Shown piece by piece: positions 7,430-14,841 of a DNA stretch of 45,869 nt (position 1 is its first letter; each line of letters starts with the position of its first letter). The notes beneath the pieces are model-generated. The model did not search any database. It was not told where the DNA came from and worked only from the letters and a program-made list of their open reading frames with translations. The stretch lies in NCBI GenBank assembly GCA_024421085.1, contig JAHQYN010000016.1, positions 1 to 45,869 of the forward strand, written 5' to 3'. Both the position numbers and the translations under genes were made by a program. The stretch comes from Acidimicrobiia bacterium. GTDB lineage: Bacteria; Actinomycetota; Acidimicrobiia; Acidimicrobiales; Aldehydirespiratoraceae.

Positions 7430-8116
7430 TCATGTTGTGGTCTCGACCAGCCGAGCGCGGGATGCGGACTGGAGTCTTTCGACTGCCAAGTCAGCGAAGT
7501 GCTCGACCAGTTCCGCGGCGTATCCATCGCGCCCGGACTCCGTAGCAGCGACGATGCCGCTGCACAGTCCGCCGAACGGCTCCCACACGACATCGCCGGG
7601 ACGTGTGGATGCTGTGACGATACGACGCATGAACTCCAGCGGTTTCTGGTTGAGATGAACGGCGGCGTTGCGGCCCGGACGATGCACCCGCGGCGCCGAG
7701 CGGACTCGGTTGCCCTTGAAGCGCTCACTGCCATTGAGAGGTGGCGCCGCCCACACATTGGTGATTCCGTGGGTGTGGCTCCAGACATCCCGCAGCGAAC
7801 CCCATTCCTCCGCGCTGACCGGAGCCTTGCCGTCCAGTGAAAAGTACGGGGAGCCGCCGCGTAGGCCGTGCTGGTTGGCGTAGCTAACGAGCCGGTGCAT
7901 CATTTCAGGTGGAGGGAAGTACCAGAGCCAATCCTGTGTCAGGTACTTGCGCGTGGCCGCGTTCGCCACCCCACAAGCGACGACCTTGTTCGTGAAGACG
8001 ACCTTGTTGGCGAGGAACCCGGCAATGGCTCGTCTGCCCTTCGTGATCAGCCGTGGGCGTTCAGCACCTCGCTGATGCCCATCGGTGCCGCTCGCTCGAG
8101 TTGGCTGTAGCTGCAC
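7430..8116 (-). pseudogene. C-terminal part of a DNA (N6/N4) methyltransferase, 5'-truncated
   Basis: The C-terminal half has the SAM-binding part of a beta-class amino-methyltransferase: NQKPLEFMRRIV followed by GDVVWEPFGGLCSG (motif I) and GRDGYAAEL. The catalytic motif IV (D/N/S-P-P-Y/F), which precedes motif I in this class, is absent. Recognisable homology begins at about RPRLITKGRR near 8055, right at the stop codon of ligC, and everything upstream is ligase sequence in another frame. The 5' part has apparently been lost by a junction with ligC. The stretch TNVWAAPPLNG is not a proper motif IV. A non-catalytic product is possible; I favour a dead fragment. Confidence 0.65.
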
Positions 8117-9123
8117 GATGCGGCTTCACGGTCGGGGCGCCAGCGAACGAAACGGGTCGTGCCACGGAACCTCCCGTTGAGCACTGCCTCGTACTTCACC
8201 TCGGCCACCAATTCACAGTCAAGCGGAGTCCAGTCCTGAGCGGGCTTGCCGCTGGTCCATCGCGAGGGGGCGCCAGGCATGAGGCCTCCCTGGTGGGCTT
8301 GCGGATCCATCCACTCCGACCAGGGATGGTCCGCGAAATCCTCGATGATGTTGGGCGCCAGAGTGTCTACGAACTCGGCGCGCAGGCCGGCCTTGAAACT
8401 GGAGGCGACGCCCAGGTGATGCAGTCGCCGGTCTTCGTCGTGCAGACCTACCAGCAGGGAACCCACACCCTCGCCGTCCTTGTGCATCCGGTATCCGGCG
8501 ACGACCACGTCGGCGGTGCGAGTGTGTTTGACCTTGTACTGCGCCCGCTTGTTGGGCAGGTACGCACCGTCGCGGGGCTTGGCGATCAGTCCGTCGAGCC
8601 CGGCGCCCTCAAAGCTCCGGTACCAGTGCTCTGCGACCTTCCGGTCAAGCGTGGAGGGAACCAGATGAATCGGCGGTTCGAAACCCGACGAGATCGCCTC
8701 GAGGATCCGGCGGCGATCCCGGAACGGCTCGTCGGTCAAGGCGGTGTCGTCGACAGCGAGCACGTCGAAAGCCACGAACTCAGCAGGAGTCTGTTGCGAC
8801 AGCCGCTCCACCCGTGACGCAGCCGGGTGGATCCGCTGCTGGAGAGCGTCGAAACCGAGGTGGTCGTCGACGGCCACGATGATCTCCCCGTCGACGACGC
8901 AGCGCGCAGGCAGACACTCACGCAGAGGCTCGAGGAGTTCGGGGAAGTAGCGGGTCAGCGGCTTCTCGTTGCGCGAGCCCAGGTGCAGGTCGTCGCCGTC
9001 ACGAAAGACGATGCAGCGGAATCCGTCCCATTTGGGTTCGAAGGCGAGATCACCAACCTCGGGGATCCCGTCGATCGCCTTGGCCAGCATCGGTTTTACC
9101 GGCGGCTTGACGGGCAAGTCCAT
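8047..9123 (-). CDS. ligC: ATP-dependent DNA ligase, LigC type
   Basis: 358 residues, the usual LigC length. Adenylation motif I is EPKWDGFR with the nucleophilic Lys31. Motif III is VDGEIIVAVDD; motif IV/V features include GLDGLIAKPRDGAY and YKVKHTRTADVVVAGYR. The OB-fold domain follows. Actinobacterial LigC joins nicks using ATP and acts in repair pathways beside the NAD-dependent LigA. The start at 9123 is preceded by TAA, which closes a 20-codon decoy made by duplication of the gene's own first codons (9085-9193). The 3' end abuts the truncated methylase. Confidence 0.93.
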   Translation of the reverse strand: MDLPVKPPVKPMLAKAIDGIPEVGDLAFEPKWDGFRCIVFRDGDDLHLGSRNEKPLTRYFPELLEPLRECLPARCVVDGEIIVAVDDHLGFDALQQRIHPAASRVERLSQQTPAEFVAFDVLAVDDTALTDEPFRDRRRILEAISSGFEPPIHLVPSTLDRKVAEHWYRSFEGAGLDGLIAKPRDGAYLPNKRAQYKVKHTRTADVVVAGYRMHKDGEGVGSLLVGLHDEDRRLHHLGVASSFKAGLRAEFVDTLAPNIIEDFADHPWSEWMDPQAHQGGLMPGAPSRWTSGKPAQDWTPLDCELVAEVKYEAVLNGRFRGTTRFVRWRPDREAASCSYSQLERAAPMGISEVLNAHG

Positions 9124-9193
9124 GAGTTACCCCGTCACCGACCCAAGACGCAGCATCGGTTTCACCGGCGGCTTGACGGGCAGGTCCATGAGT
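9085..9193 (-). repeat. 43-bp direct repeat duplicating the start of ligC
   Basis: Copies 9085-9127 and 9151-9193 differ at two positions and start 66 bp apart. Each contains the ligC start ATGGACCTGCCCGTC. Translation from the upstream ATG (9189) gives the first 12 ligase residues, then RLGSVTG, and stops at TAA just before the real ATG at 9123. This makes a small upstream reading frame that could tune ligase translation. Confidence 0.88.
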
Positions 9194-9245
9194 CTTGAGC
9201 CTACGCGGGTTTGCTGTCGGCGTCCGTACCTAGCACGATGCGGAT

Positions 9246-10382
9246 ATGAGCGACGACATCCGGCCCTTCACAATCGACATACCCGACTCGGCAATCGACG
9301 ATCTGCGCGAGCGCTTGGCACGCACCCGCTGGCCCGAAGCCGAGACGGTCGACGACTGGTCACAGGGCATTCCCCTCACCTACACCCAGACGCTGTGCGA
9401 ATACTGGGCGACCGAGTACGACTGGCGACGCTTCGAGCGCCAGATCAACTCCTATGACAACTGCCTGACCGAGATCGACGGACTCGACATCCATTTTCTC
9501 CATGTCCGCTCGCCCCATGACGACGCCACCCCGATGGTCCTGACGCACGGCTGGCCGGGGTCGGTGGCAGAGTTCATGGCCGTCATCAAGCCGCTCACCG
9601 ATCCGACCAACCACGGCGGCTCAGCCGCAGACGCATTCCATCTGGTCATCCCGTCGCTCCCCGGCTACGGCTGGAGCGCCAAACCGTCGAGGCCCGGGAT
9701 GGGTGTGCCGTGGATCGCCACCGCCTGGAACACCTTGATGGTCCGGCTCGGCTACGAGTCCTACGTCGCCCAGGGAGGCGACTGGGGCAGTGCGGTCACG
9801 ACCACAATCGGATCACAGAATCTGGGCAACGTCCGGGCGATCCACACCAACATGCCGGTAGCGGGACCGACGCCGGAGTCGCTGGCCGACCCGACCCCGC
9901 AGGAGCAGGCGGCGCTGGAGTCTCTGGGCCATTACGACCGCTGGGATTCGGGCTATTCCAAACAGCAGTCGACCCGGCCCCAGAGTCTCGGATACGGGCT
10001 CGTCGACTCCCCCGCCGGTCAGTGCGGCTGGATCGCCGAGAAGATGTGGGCGTGGACCGACAACGACGGCGACCCCGCCAGCGCGCTCTCCTTCGATCAG
10101 ATGCTCGACAACATCTCCATCTACTGGTTCACCGCCACCGGCGCCTCCTCGGCCCGCCTGTATTGGGAGAGCTTCGCCCAGTTCGGCGACGACAGCGTTG
10201 AGGTCCCCACGGGCTGCAGCGTCTTCCCCAAGGAGATCATCCGCGCCAGCAGGCGCTGGGCCGACAAGCGCTACACCAACATCGGCTATTGGAACGAACT
10301 GGAAGTCGGCGGCCATTTCGCCGCATGGGAACAACCCGACCTGTTCGTCGCCGAGATGCGCGCCGCCTTCAGCGTCCTGTAA
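9246..10382 (+). CDS. Epoxide hydrolase (alpha/beta-hydrolase, EHN family)
   Basis: 378 residues. The N-terminal EHN domain (residues 1-110: PFTIDIPDSAIDDLRERLARTRWP..) is characteristic of microsomal-type epoxide hydrolases. The oxyanion-hole motif is HGWPGS (101-106). The nucleophile elbow is GGDWGS with Asp179, and the catalytic His is in GGHFAAWEQPDL near the C terminus. It hydrolyses epoxides to diols; the substrate is unknown. It is divergent from ligC and monocistronic. Confidence 0.9.
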   Translation: MSDDIRPFTIDIPDSAIDDLRERLARTRWPEAETVDDWSQGIPLTYTQTLCEYWATEYDWRRFERQINSYDNCLTEIDGLDIHFLHVRSPHDDATPMVLTHGWPGSVAEFMAVIKPLTDPTNHGGSAADAFHLVIPSLPGYGWSAKPSRPGMGVPWIATAWNTLMVRLGYESYVAQGGDWGSAVTTTIGSQNLGNVRAIHTNMPVAGPTPESLADPTPQEQAALESLGHYDRWDSGYSKQQSTRPQSLGYGLVDSPAGQCGWIAEKMWAWTDNDGDPASALSFDQMLDNISIYWFTATGASSARLYWESFAQFGDDSVEVPTGCSVFPKEIIRASRRWADKRYTNIGYWNELEVGGHFAAWEQPDLFVAEMRAAFSVL

Positions 10383-10421
10383 CCCCGGCGCGCCGTTCGT
10401 GCCGCTCACCGGCCAGGTTCG

Positions 10422-10594
10422 GCAGCTTTGGCGACCGACGATCGGTTCGGTGCCAGTGGCTGGTGAGGGTGCCGGTGTGCAGACAGGGCAGCTTTGGCGA
10501 CCGACGATCGGTTCGGTGCCAGTGGCTGGTGAGGGTGCCGGTGTGCAGACAGGGCAGCTTTGGCGACCGACGATCGGTTCGGTGCCAGTGGCGG
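10422..10594 (-). repeat. 66-bp tandem repeats (2.6 copies) downstream of tRNA-Sec
   Basis: Units start at 10422, 10488 and 10554; the third is cut at the tRNA 3' end. The copies are essentially identical. Each carries the hairpin ACCGA-CGA-TCGGT. On the minus strand this is the sequence just past the tRNA-Sec CCA end, so the unit may be a duplicated tRNA 3' trailer or terminator. In the plus direction it follows the epoxide hydrolase stop (10382). Confidence 0.92.
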
Positions 10595-10684
10595 AGGTGG
10601 ACGGGAATCGAACCCGCCGGACGGGGATCACCCGTCCCACCCGCTTTGAAGGCGGGGGAGCCCACCAGGCGCTCAGACACCTCC
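10590..10684 (-). tRNA. selC: Selenocysteine tRNA (UCA anticodon)
   Basis: 95 nt on the minus strand with encoded CCA. The acceptor starts GGAGGTG (10684-10678) and closes with CCACCTCC. The D-stem is extended (GAGCGC.../GGGCTC). The anticodon arm CCCGC-CTTCAAA-GCGGG gives UCA, which reads UGA. The variable arm is very long (GGGACGGGTGATCCCCGTCC region) and the T-arm is CGGG-TTCGATT-CCCG. These are the hallmarks of tRNA-Sec rather than a suppressor tRNA-Ser. It implies selA, selB and selD plus at least one selenoprotein elsewhere in the genome; none is in this window. Confidence 0.94.
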
Positions 10685-10757
10685 ACACCAGACGTTACCG
10701 CCGAACAGGAGACTGTTGACGGTGTGGGATCGGTCGCGGCGCTGTAACCTCACCTGC

Positions 10758-10838
10758 ATGTCGAAGAACCGCTTGCTTCTAGGTGTCGTGCTGATCGTGT
10801 TGCTGGTGCTGCTGGGCCGCAAGATAAAAAAAGTCTGA
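10758..10838 (+). CDS. 26-residue single-span membrane peptide
   Basis: ATG 10758 to TGA 10838 encodes MSKNRLLLGVVLIVLLVLLG followed by RKIKKV. This is one hydrophobic helix with Lys/Arg at both ends, a plausible small membrane protein. It is divergent from tRNA-Sec. No family is recognised. Its last codons contain an A7 run. It may be real or chance; the clean topology favours real. Confidence 0.45.
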   Translation: MSKNRLLLGVVLIVLLVLLGRKIKKV

Positions 10839-10855
10839 TTCGCGGCAATCGGCGG

Positions 10856-10883
10856 TTGACACCGCCAGCTCACCGGCTATGGT
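10856..10883 (+). promoter_or_regulatory. Sigma70-like promoter before the tad operon
   Basis: TTGACA (10856-10861), a 16-bp spacer and TATGGT (10878-10883). Transcription would start near 10890, leaving a leader of about 78 nt before GTG 10968. A direct repeat ATGGTGTGA (10879 and 10899, 20 bp apart) overlaps the -10 and could bind a regulator. Confidence 0.5.
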
Positions 10884-10967
10884 GTGACATGCACCGGCAT
10901 GGTGTGAAATATCACTTCCCCCATAACAACGACTTCCCCCGTCAAAAATCAAACTCTGGGAGTTGTC

Positions 10968-11621
10968 GTGTTTTTTGTTTGCTGGTCGCCCAAGGGCGGA
11001 TCAGGTACCTCAGTCACAGCCGCCGCGTTGGGCCTGACGATTGCGTCGTCGGGCCGCGAAACTTTGCTAGTCGACACTGTCGGCGACCTGCCGATGGTGC
11101 TCGGGTTGCCGCCCGGCACAGGCGACGGGCTGTCTGACTGGCTGCTGGCGCCGTCCGACGTGTCCGCCGACGCGTTGTCTCTGCTCGAGGTGCCTGCAGG
11201 CGAACGCCTGCAGCTGCTCGGTGCGGGCAACGCAACACAGTCGGCGATAGATCCCGAGCGGGCCGTGCTGGCCGCGGAGCTGCTGTCGCGGTCTGCCCGC
11301 TGGGTCGTGGTCGATGCGGGCAGCACGGGCCCTCCTGACCGGTGGCTGGTGCATGGCGCACGACCGGTGATGGTGATTCGGGCCTGTTACCTGGGCATTC
11401 AAGCTGCCCTCTCCCGGCCCTTGGCGCTTGGAACCTCGGTCGTCGTGGTGGAAGAACCCGGCAGGGCTCTGCGACTGTCTGACGTAACCGCGGTGTTCAA
11501 CGGACACAGGGTCATTGCCGTGCCGTGGGACCCGGCGGTCTCTCGGGCGGTCGACTCGGGCCTGCTCGCGCACCGGATGCCGCGTTCGCTGAACCGCCTG
11601 AGCGAGGTGCTCGGTGACTGA
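10968..11621 (+). CDS. TadZ/CpaE-like MinD-family ATPase of the Tad pilus
   Basis: 217 residues with a deviant Walker A near the N terminus, SPKGGSGTSVTAAALG (7-22), where the usual final Lys-Thr is Gly-Thr-Ser, followed by LLVDTVGDLP. CpaE/TadZ proteins place the secretion machine at a pole or envelope site. The start is GTG 10968. The 3' end overlaps the next gene by 8 bp, so they are co-translated. It is short for CpaE, lacking an N-terminal receiver-like domain, as in actinobacterial versions. Confidence 0.75.
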   Translation: MFFVCWSPKGGSGTSVTAAALGLTIASSGRETLLVDTVGDLPMVLGLPPGTGDGLSDWLLAPSDVSADALSLLEVPAGERLQLLGAGNATQSAIDPERAVLAAELLSRSARWVVVDAGSTGPPDRWLVHGARPVMVIRACYLGIQAALSRPLALGTSVVVVEEPGRALRLSDVTAVFNGHRVIAVPWDPAVSRAVDSGLLAHRMPRSLNRLSEVLGD

Positions 11622-12681
11622 AGCGCTGATGGTCGATCTCGCCGCGACGGTCCACGGCGACCTCTTGGACCAGGGCGGCGGCGCCGCGGAGATCTTCCCC
11701 GCCATCTCCCGCCACGCCCCATTGCTCGGCGCTCGTGAACGGGAGTCGCTGCACCGTCAGGTCTCGGCCCGTCTGGCCGGCCTCGGACCGATCGAACCGC
11801 TGCTCGTAGACCGGGAGATCAGCGAGATCATGATCAACGGACCCGGCGTGGTCTGGTACGAACGCCACGGGCGGGTCGAGTCCAGCGGAGTGGTGCTGAC
11901 CGCCGCTGAACTTGAGTTGCTCGTCGAACGGATCGTGGCGCCGATCGGCCGGATCGTGGACCCGCGAAAGCCCTGGGTCGACGGGCGCCTCGCCGACGGC
12001 AGCCGAGTCAACATAGTGGCCGCACCCGTCGCCATCGACGGCCCCTACGTCACCATCCGGCGGTTCGTGTTGCGAGCCGAGGACGTGGCCGATTTCGGAC
12101 CGCCGACCGTCGCCTCGATGCTCGCGGAACTGGTTACAAAACGGCGCAGCATCATCGTCAGCGGCGGCACCGGCGCAGGCAAGACCTCGCTGCTCAACGC
12201 GCTGGCCGCGCACATCGCGACCGAATCTCGGGTGATCACCATCGAGGATGCCGCTGAGCTTCGGCTCCGCCATCCCCATGTGGTGCGCCTCGAGGCCCGA
12301 ACCGACGGCATCGAAGCGGTCGGCGCCGTGGAGATCCGCGACCTGCTGCGCAACGCGCTGCGGATGCGCCCCGACCGCATCGTGCTCGGCGAGGTCCGCG
12401 GCCCCGAAGCGCTCGATCTGGTCCAGGCGCTCAACACCGGGCATTCGGGGTGCCTGTCGACGATCCATGCGAACTCCCCGACCGATGCCCTGCGCAGGCT
12501 GGCATCGCTGGTGATGTCGGCCGGAACCGGGCTGCCCCACGACGTGGTCCGCACCCAGATCGGTTCTGCGCTTGACGTTGTTGTGCAGGTCGAACGCACG
12601 CCGTCGGGGGCACGTGAAGTGGCCGCGGTAGTCGAAGTGGTCGACGGGGAGACAGTGCGCCCCCTGTGGTGCGGAGAGTGA
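11614..12681 (+). CDS. Tad pilus assembly ATPase (CpaF/TadA)
   Basis: 355-residue type II/IV secretion ATPase. The N-domain has LGPIEPLLVDREISEIMINGP and a conserved RVNIVAAPVAIDGPYVTIRRF. Walker A is GGTGAGKTSLLNALA (about 183-197), the Asp box VITIEDAAELRL, Walker B RPDRIVLGEVRG and the His box LNTGHSGCLSTIHANSP. It powers pilin extrusion (and often retraction) at the inner membrane. The start is GTG 11614, inside the end of the preceding gene. Confidence 0.93.
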   Translation: MTEALMVDLAATVHGDLLDQGGGAAEIFPAISRHAPLLGARERESLHRQVSARLAGLGPIEPLLVDREISEIMINGPGVVWYERHGRVESSGVVLTAAELELLVERIVAPIGRIVDPRKPWVDGRLADGSRVNIVAAPVAIDGPYVTIRRFVLRAEDVADFGPPTVASMLAELVTKRRSIIVSGGTGAGKTSLLNALAAHIATESRVITIEDAAELRLRHPHVVRLEARTDGIEAVGAVEIRDLLRNALRMRPDRIVLGEVRGPEALDLVQALNTGHSGCLSTIHANSPTDALRRLASLVMSAGTGLPHDVVRTQIGSALDVVVQVERTPSGAREVAAVVEVVDGETVRPLWCGE

Positions 12682-13694
12682 CGGCGAACATGCAACCCAG
12701 TGAAAGCGCACCCCCGTCGACGCCGCGACCGACCGCAGCACGAAGCGCGAACACGCCACCGAGTGACAGCGCACCCCCCTTCGCGCCTCGACCGAATGCC
12801 ACGCAGGGATCGACCGCGCCTCAACCGAATGCCACGCAGGGATCGACCGCGCCTCAACCGAATGCCACGCAGGGATCGACCGCGCCTCGACCGAATGCCA
12901 CGCAGGGATCGACCGCGCCTCGACCGAATGCCACGCAGGGATCGACCGCGCCTCGACCGAATGCCACGCAGGGATCGACCGCGCCTCGACCGAATGCCAC
13001 GCAGGGATCAACCGCGCCTCGACCGAATGCCACGCAGGGATCAACCGCGCCTCGACCGAATGCCACGCAGGGATCAACCGCGCCTCGACCGAATGCCACG
13101 CAGGGATTGACCGCGGTGCGCAGGGTCGACGCGGCTCGTGCCCGAAGGCGTCGGCGGCTCGCGGCGATCGCTCAACTTCCGGAGATGCTCGACGTGTTGG
13201 CGCGTGAGTTGCGAGGCGGACGCAACCTGCACGAAGCGATCCAGGCGGCGTCGTCGCTGCCGTCGCTGCAGGGCCTCGGTCTCGACACCCTGGTTGCCCG
13301 CTTCGCATCCGGTGAACGCCTCGTGGAGGCCCTCGACCGCTGGGCCGGGGAACTCGACCACCCCGACGGCGACCTGGTTCGAGCCGTTGTGAGCCTCGGC
13401 TCGGTCACAGGCGGCGCGCTGGCCGGTTCGATGGAACGCGCCGCGTTGACTCTGCGAGAACGCGCTGGGCTGGTCGACGAGGTACGGGTGTTGACCGCAC
13501 AGACCAGGGCCTCGGCGATGGTGCTGTTCGCAGCGCCGATCGGGTTCTTGGTGCTGCTGTTGACTCTTGATCCTTCAAGCAGCGCGGCAGTCTTCACCAC
13601 CGGTACAGGCCAGGTCTGCGTGGCTGCGGGTCTGCTACTCGATGCCGTCGGTTTCGCCTGGATGCGACGACTCGCCGCCTCGGTGACCCGATGA
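12678..13694 (+). CDS. TadB-like type II secretion F-domain membrane protein with N-terminal peptide repeats
   Basis: The C-terminal part (about residues 145-338) has the T2SSF pattern: LPEMLDVLARELRGGRNLHEAIQAAS, then GSVTGGALAGSMERAALTLRER, then two hydrophobic spans (MVLFAAPIGFLVLLLTL and VCVAAGLLLDAVGFAWM). This fits the platform protein that couples the ATPase to pilin. Residues about 30-145 are ten copies of an 11-residue unit (APRPNATQGST) where other TadB proteins have membrane helices. GTG 12678 overlaps the preceding TGA (GTGA); ATG 12690 and GTG 12666 are alternatives. The 33-bp period leaves all frames open here, which creates false reading frames. Confidence 0.8.
   Translation: MTANMQPSESAPPSTPRPTAARSANTPPSDSAPPFAPRPNATQGSTAPQPNATQGSTAPQPNATQGSTAPRPNATQGSTAPRPNATQGSTAPRPNATQGSTAPRPNATQGSTAPRPNATQGSTAPRPNATQGSTAPRPNATQGLTAVRRVDAARARRRRRLAAIAQLPEMLDVLARELRGGRNLHEAIQAASSLPSLQGLGLDTLVARFASGERLVEALDRWAGELDHPDGDLVRAVVSLGSVTGGALAGSMERAALTLRERAGLVDEVRVLTAQTRASAMVLFAAPIGFLVLLLTLDPSSSAAVFTTGTGQVCVAAGLLLDAVGFAWMRRLAASVTR
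12783..13112 (+). repeat. Ten 33-bp tandem repeats inside tadB
   Basis: Ten head-to-tail units of 33 bp (GCGCCTCGACCGAATGCCAC..GGATCGACC) differ at only a few positions: CTCAACC for CTCGACC in units 2-3, and ATCAACC or ATTGACC in the last units. There are no spacers, so this is not a CRISPR. Variants are clustered by neighbour, as expected from recent slippage or unequal exchange. The coded peptide is Pro/Thr/Asn-rich and flexible. Confidence 0.97.
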
Positions 13695-13801
13695 CCGGCG
13701 ATGCGCTGCCAACCAGCGGCGACCCGATGACCAGCGGTGCGCTGCCAACCAGCGGCGACCAGCCGAACAGCGGTGACCAGTCGAACGGTGGTGCGCTGTG
13801 A
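13691..13801 (+). CDS. 36-residue repeat-derived small reading frame between tadB and tadC
   Basis: ATG 13691 overlaps the tadB stop (ATGA) and its own TGA overlaps the tadC GTG (GTGA). The peptide begins MTGDALPTSGDPMTSGALP and is built from a 36-bp direct repeat (13688 and 13724, two mismatches). It may serve only to carry ribosomes from tadB to tadC. No family is recognised. Confidence 0.4.
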   Translation: MTGDALPTSGDPMTSGALPTSGDQPNSGDQSNGGAL

Positions 13802-14523
13802 GGGTTGTGCTGGTCGTCGGTTGCTGTGTGCTCAGTGCGGTCTGGTTCCGCCCCTGGCGGGTGCGGCCGCGGCCGCTGGTCGACACCCCCGCGGCCCGCC
13901 AGAGCGTCGCCGCGGGCTCGTCGCGGGGTTCGGCCAGACAGCGGGCGCTGCTCGGCGTGGTGGTCCTCGGTGCGCTGATCGTGGGGTGGACACAACCAGT
14001 GTTGATCGTTCCGTTGGTCTTCGTCTACGCGGTCATAGTGATGCGGGGCCGCCGAGCCTCCACCGACGACGATGCCGTGGCCAAGACGTTGCCCGAGGTC
14101 GTTGATCTGCTGTTGGTCGGCGTGGGCGCCGGCCTGACCCCCAGAGAGACGTTGCAGCGCTGCCAAGCCTGGTTGCCAGACCCGTTCGCAGCGGCCGTAC
14201 AGCGGGCGCTCGCCAGAGCATCGGCAGGGGCCGCTTTCGCCGACGCGCTCGACCGGGCGATGACGCCTCTGGGGGATCAGGTGCGTCCACTCGTGGCCGC
14301 ACTCAACGCCGGTGAACGCGACGGCTCTTTGCTGGCCGGCAGCCTGCTGCGGGTGAGCGACGAGGCTCGTCGCCTGCGGCGGGTGGCAGCGCAGCAACGT
14401 GCGCGCCGTGTGCCCGTCGCCATGCTCGGACCGCTGTTGCTGTGCGTTCTGCCCTCGTTCGCGCTGCTGACCCTGGTTCCGTTGGTGCTCGGCTCGCTCA
14501 GCGATCTCGGTGTGGCCGTCTGA
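13798..14523 (+). CDS. TadC-like type II secretion F-domain membrane protein
   Basis: 241 residues. N-terminal membrane spans (VVLVVGCCVLSAVWF; LLGVVVLGALIVGW; LIVPLVFVYAVIVM) are followed by the T2SSF domain LPEVVDLLLVGVGAGLTPRETLQRC and LNAGERDGSLLAGSLLRVSDEAR, with a C-terminal hydrophobic hairpin (MLGPLLLCVLPSFALLTLVPLVLGSL). It pairs with TadB as the inner-membrane platform. The start is GTG 13798, coupled to the upstream small frame. Confidence 0.85.
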   Translation: MRVVLVVGCCVLSAVWFRPWRVRPRPLVDTPAARQSVAAGSSRGSARQRALLGVVVLGALIVGWTQPVLIVPLVFVYAVIVMRGRRASTDDDAVAKTLPEVVDLLLVGVGAGLTPRETLQRCQAWLPDPFAAAVQRALARASAGAAFADALDRAMTPLGDQVRPLVAALNAGERDGSLLAGSLLRVSDEARRLRRVAAQQRARRVPVAMLGPLLLCVLPSFALLTLVPLVLGSLSDLGVAV

Positions 14524-14613
14524 GCAGACCCCGAAGAGCCTGGCTTGTTCGAGAGACCAAACACCGAACCCAAGAAAATACTGGAAAACACCAAAGAACA
14601 CAGGAGGAAAACA

Positions 14614-14841
14614 ATGTTGTTGCGTCAATGGCTGGTATTCGAGGCGGCGGTCTGCACGGCCGTCGCCCAGGTGAGATCACGGCTCACCGAGGACCGTGGT
14701 CAGGCTACTGCCGAGTATGCGCTGGTGGTGCTCGGCGCGGCCACGGTGGCGATGATCCTGATCGCCTGGGCCACGTCCACAGGAAAGATCTCGTGGCTGC
14801 TCAACAAGGTGGTCGACTCGATAGCAGATCGGGTCTCGTGA
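14614..14841 (+). CDS. Flp-type pilin (DUF4244-like)
   Basis: 75 residues from ATG 14614, chosen because a perfect AGGAGG lies 7-12 bases upstream. A basic leader (QVRSRLTEDRGQ) leads into the prepilin cleavage region G-Q-A-T-A-E-Y-A and a hydrophobic helix (ALVVLGAATVAMILIAW), then a short polar tail. Glu+Tyr after the cleavage site matches Flp pilins. It is the likely major subunit of the Tad pilus. The 90-bp gap before it, unlike its coupled neighbours, and the strong RBS suit higher expression. Confidence 0.85.
   Translation: MLLRQWLVFEAAVCTAVAQVRSRLTEDRGQATAEYALVVLGAATVAMILIAWATSTGKISWLLNKVVDSIADRVS

Noticed and set aside
12700-13110. Long open frames on both strands over the tadB repeats
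   Set aside because: A 33-bp period repeats the same codons in every frame, so lack of stops in one unit opens all ten. No conserved domain appears in those readings.
12783-13112. Possible CRISPR array (regular 33-bp repeats)
   Set aside because: The units are contiguous with no variable spacers and lie within an open tadB frame. It is a coding tandem repeat.
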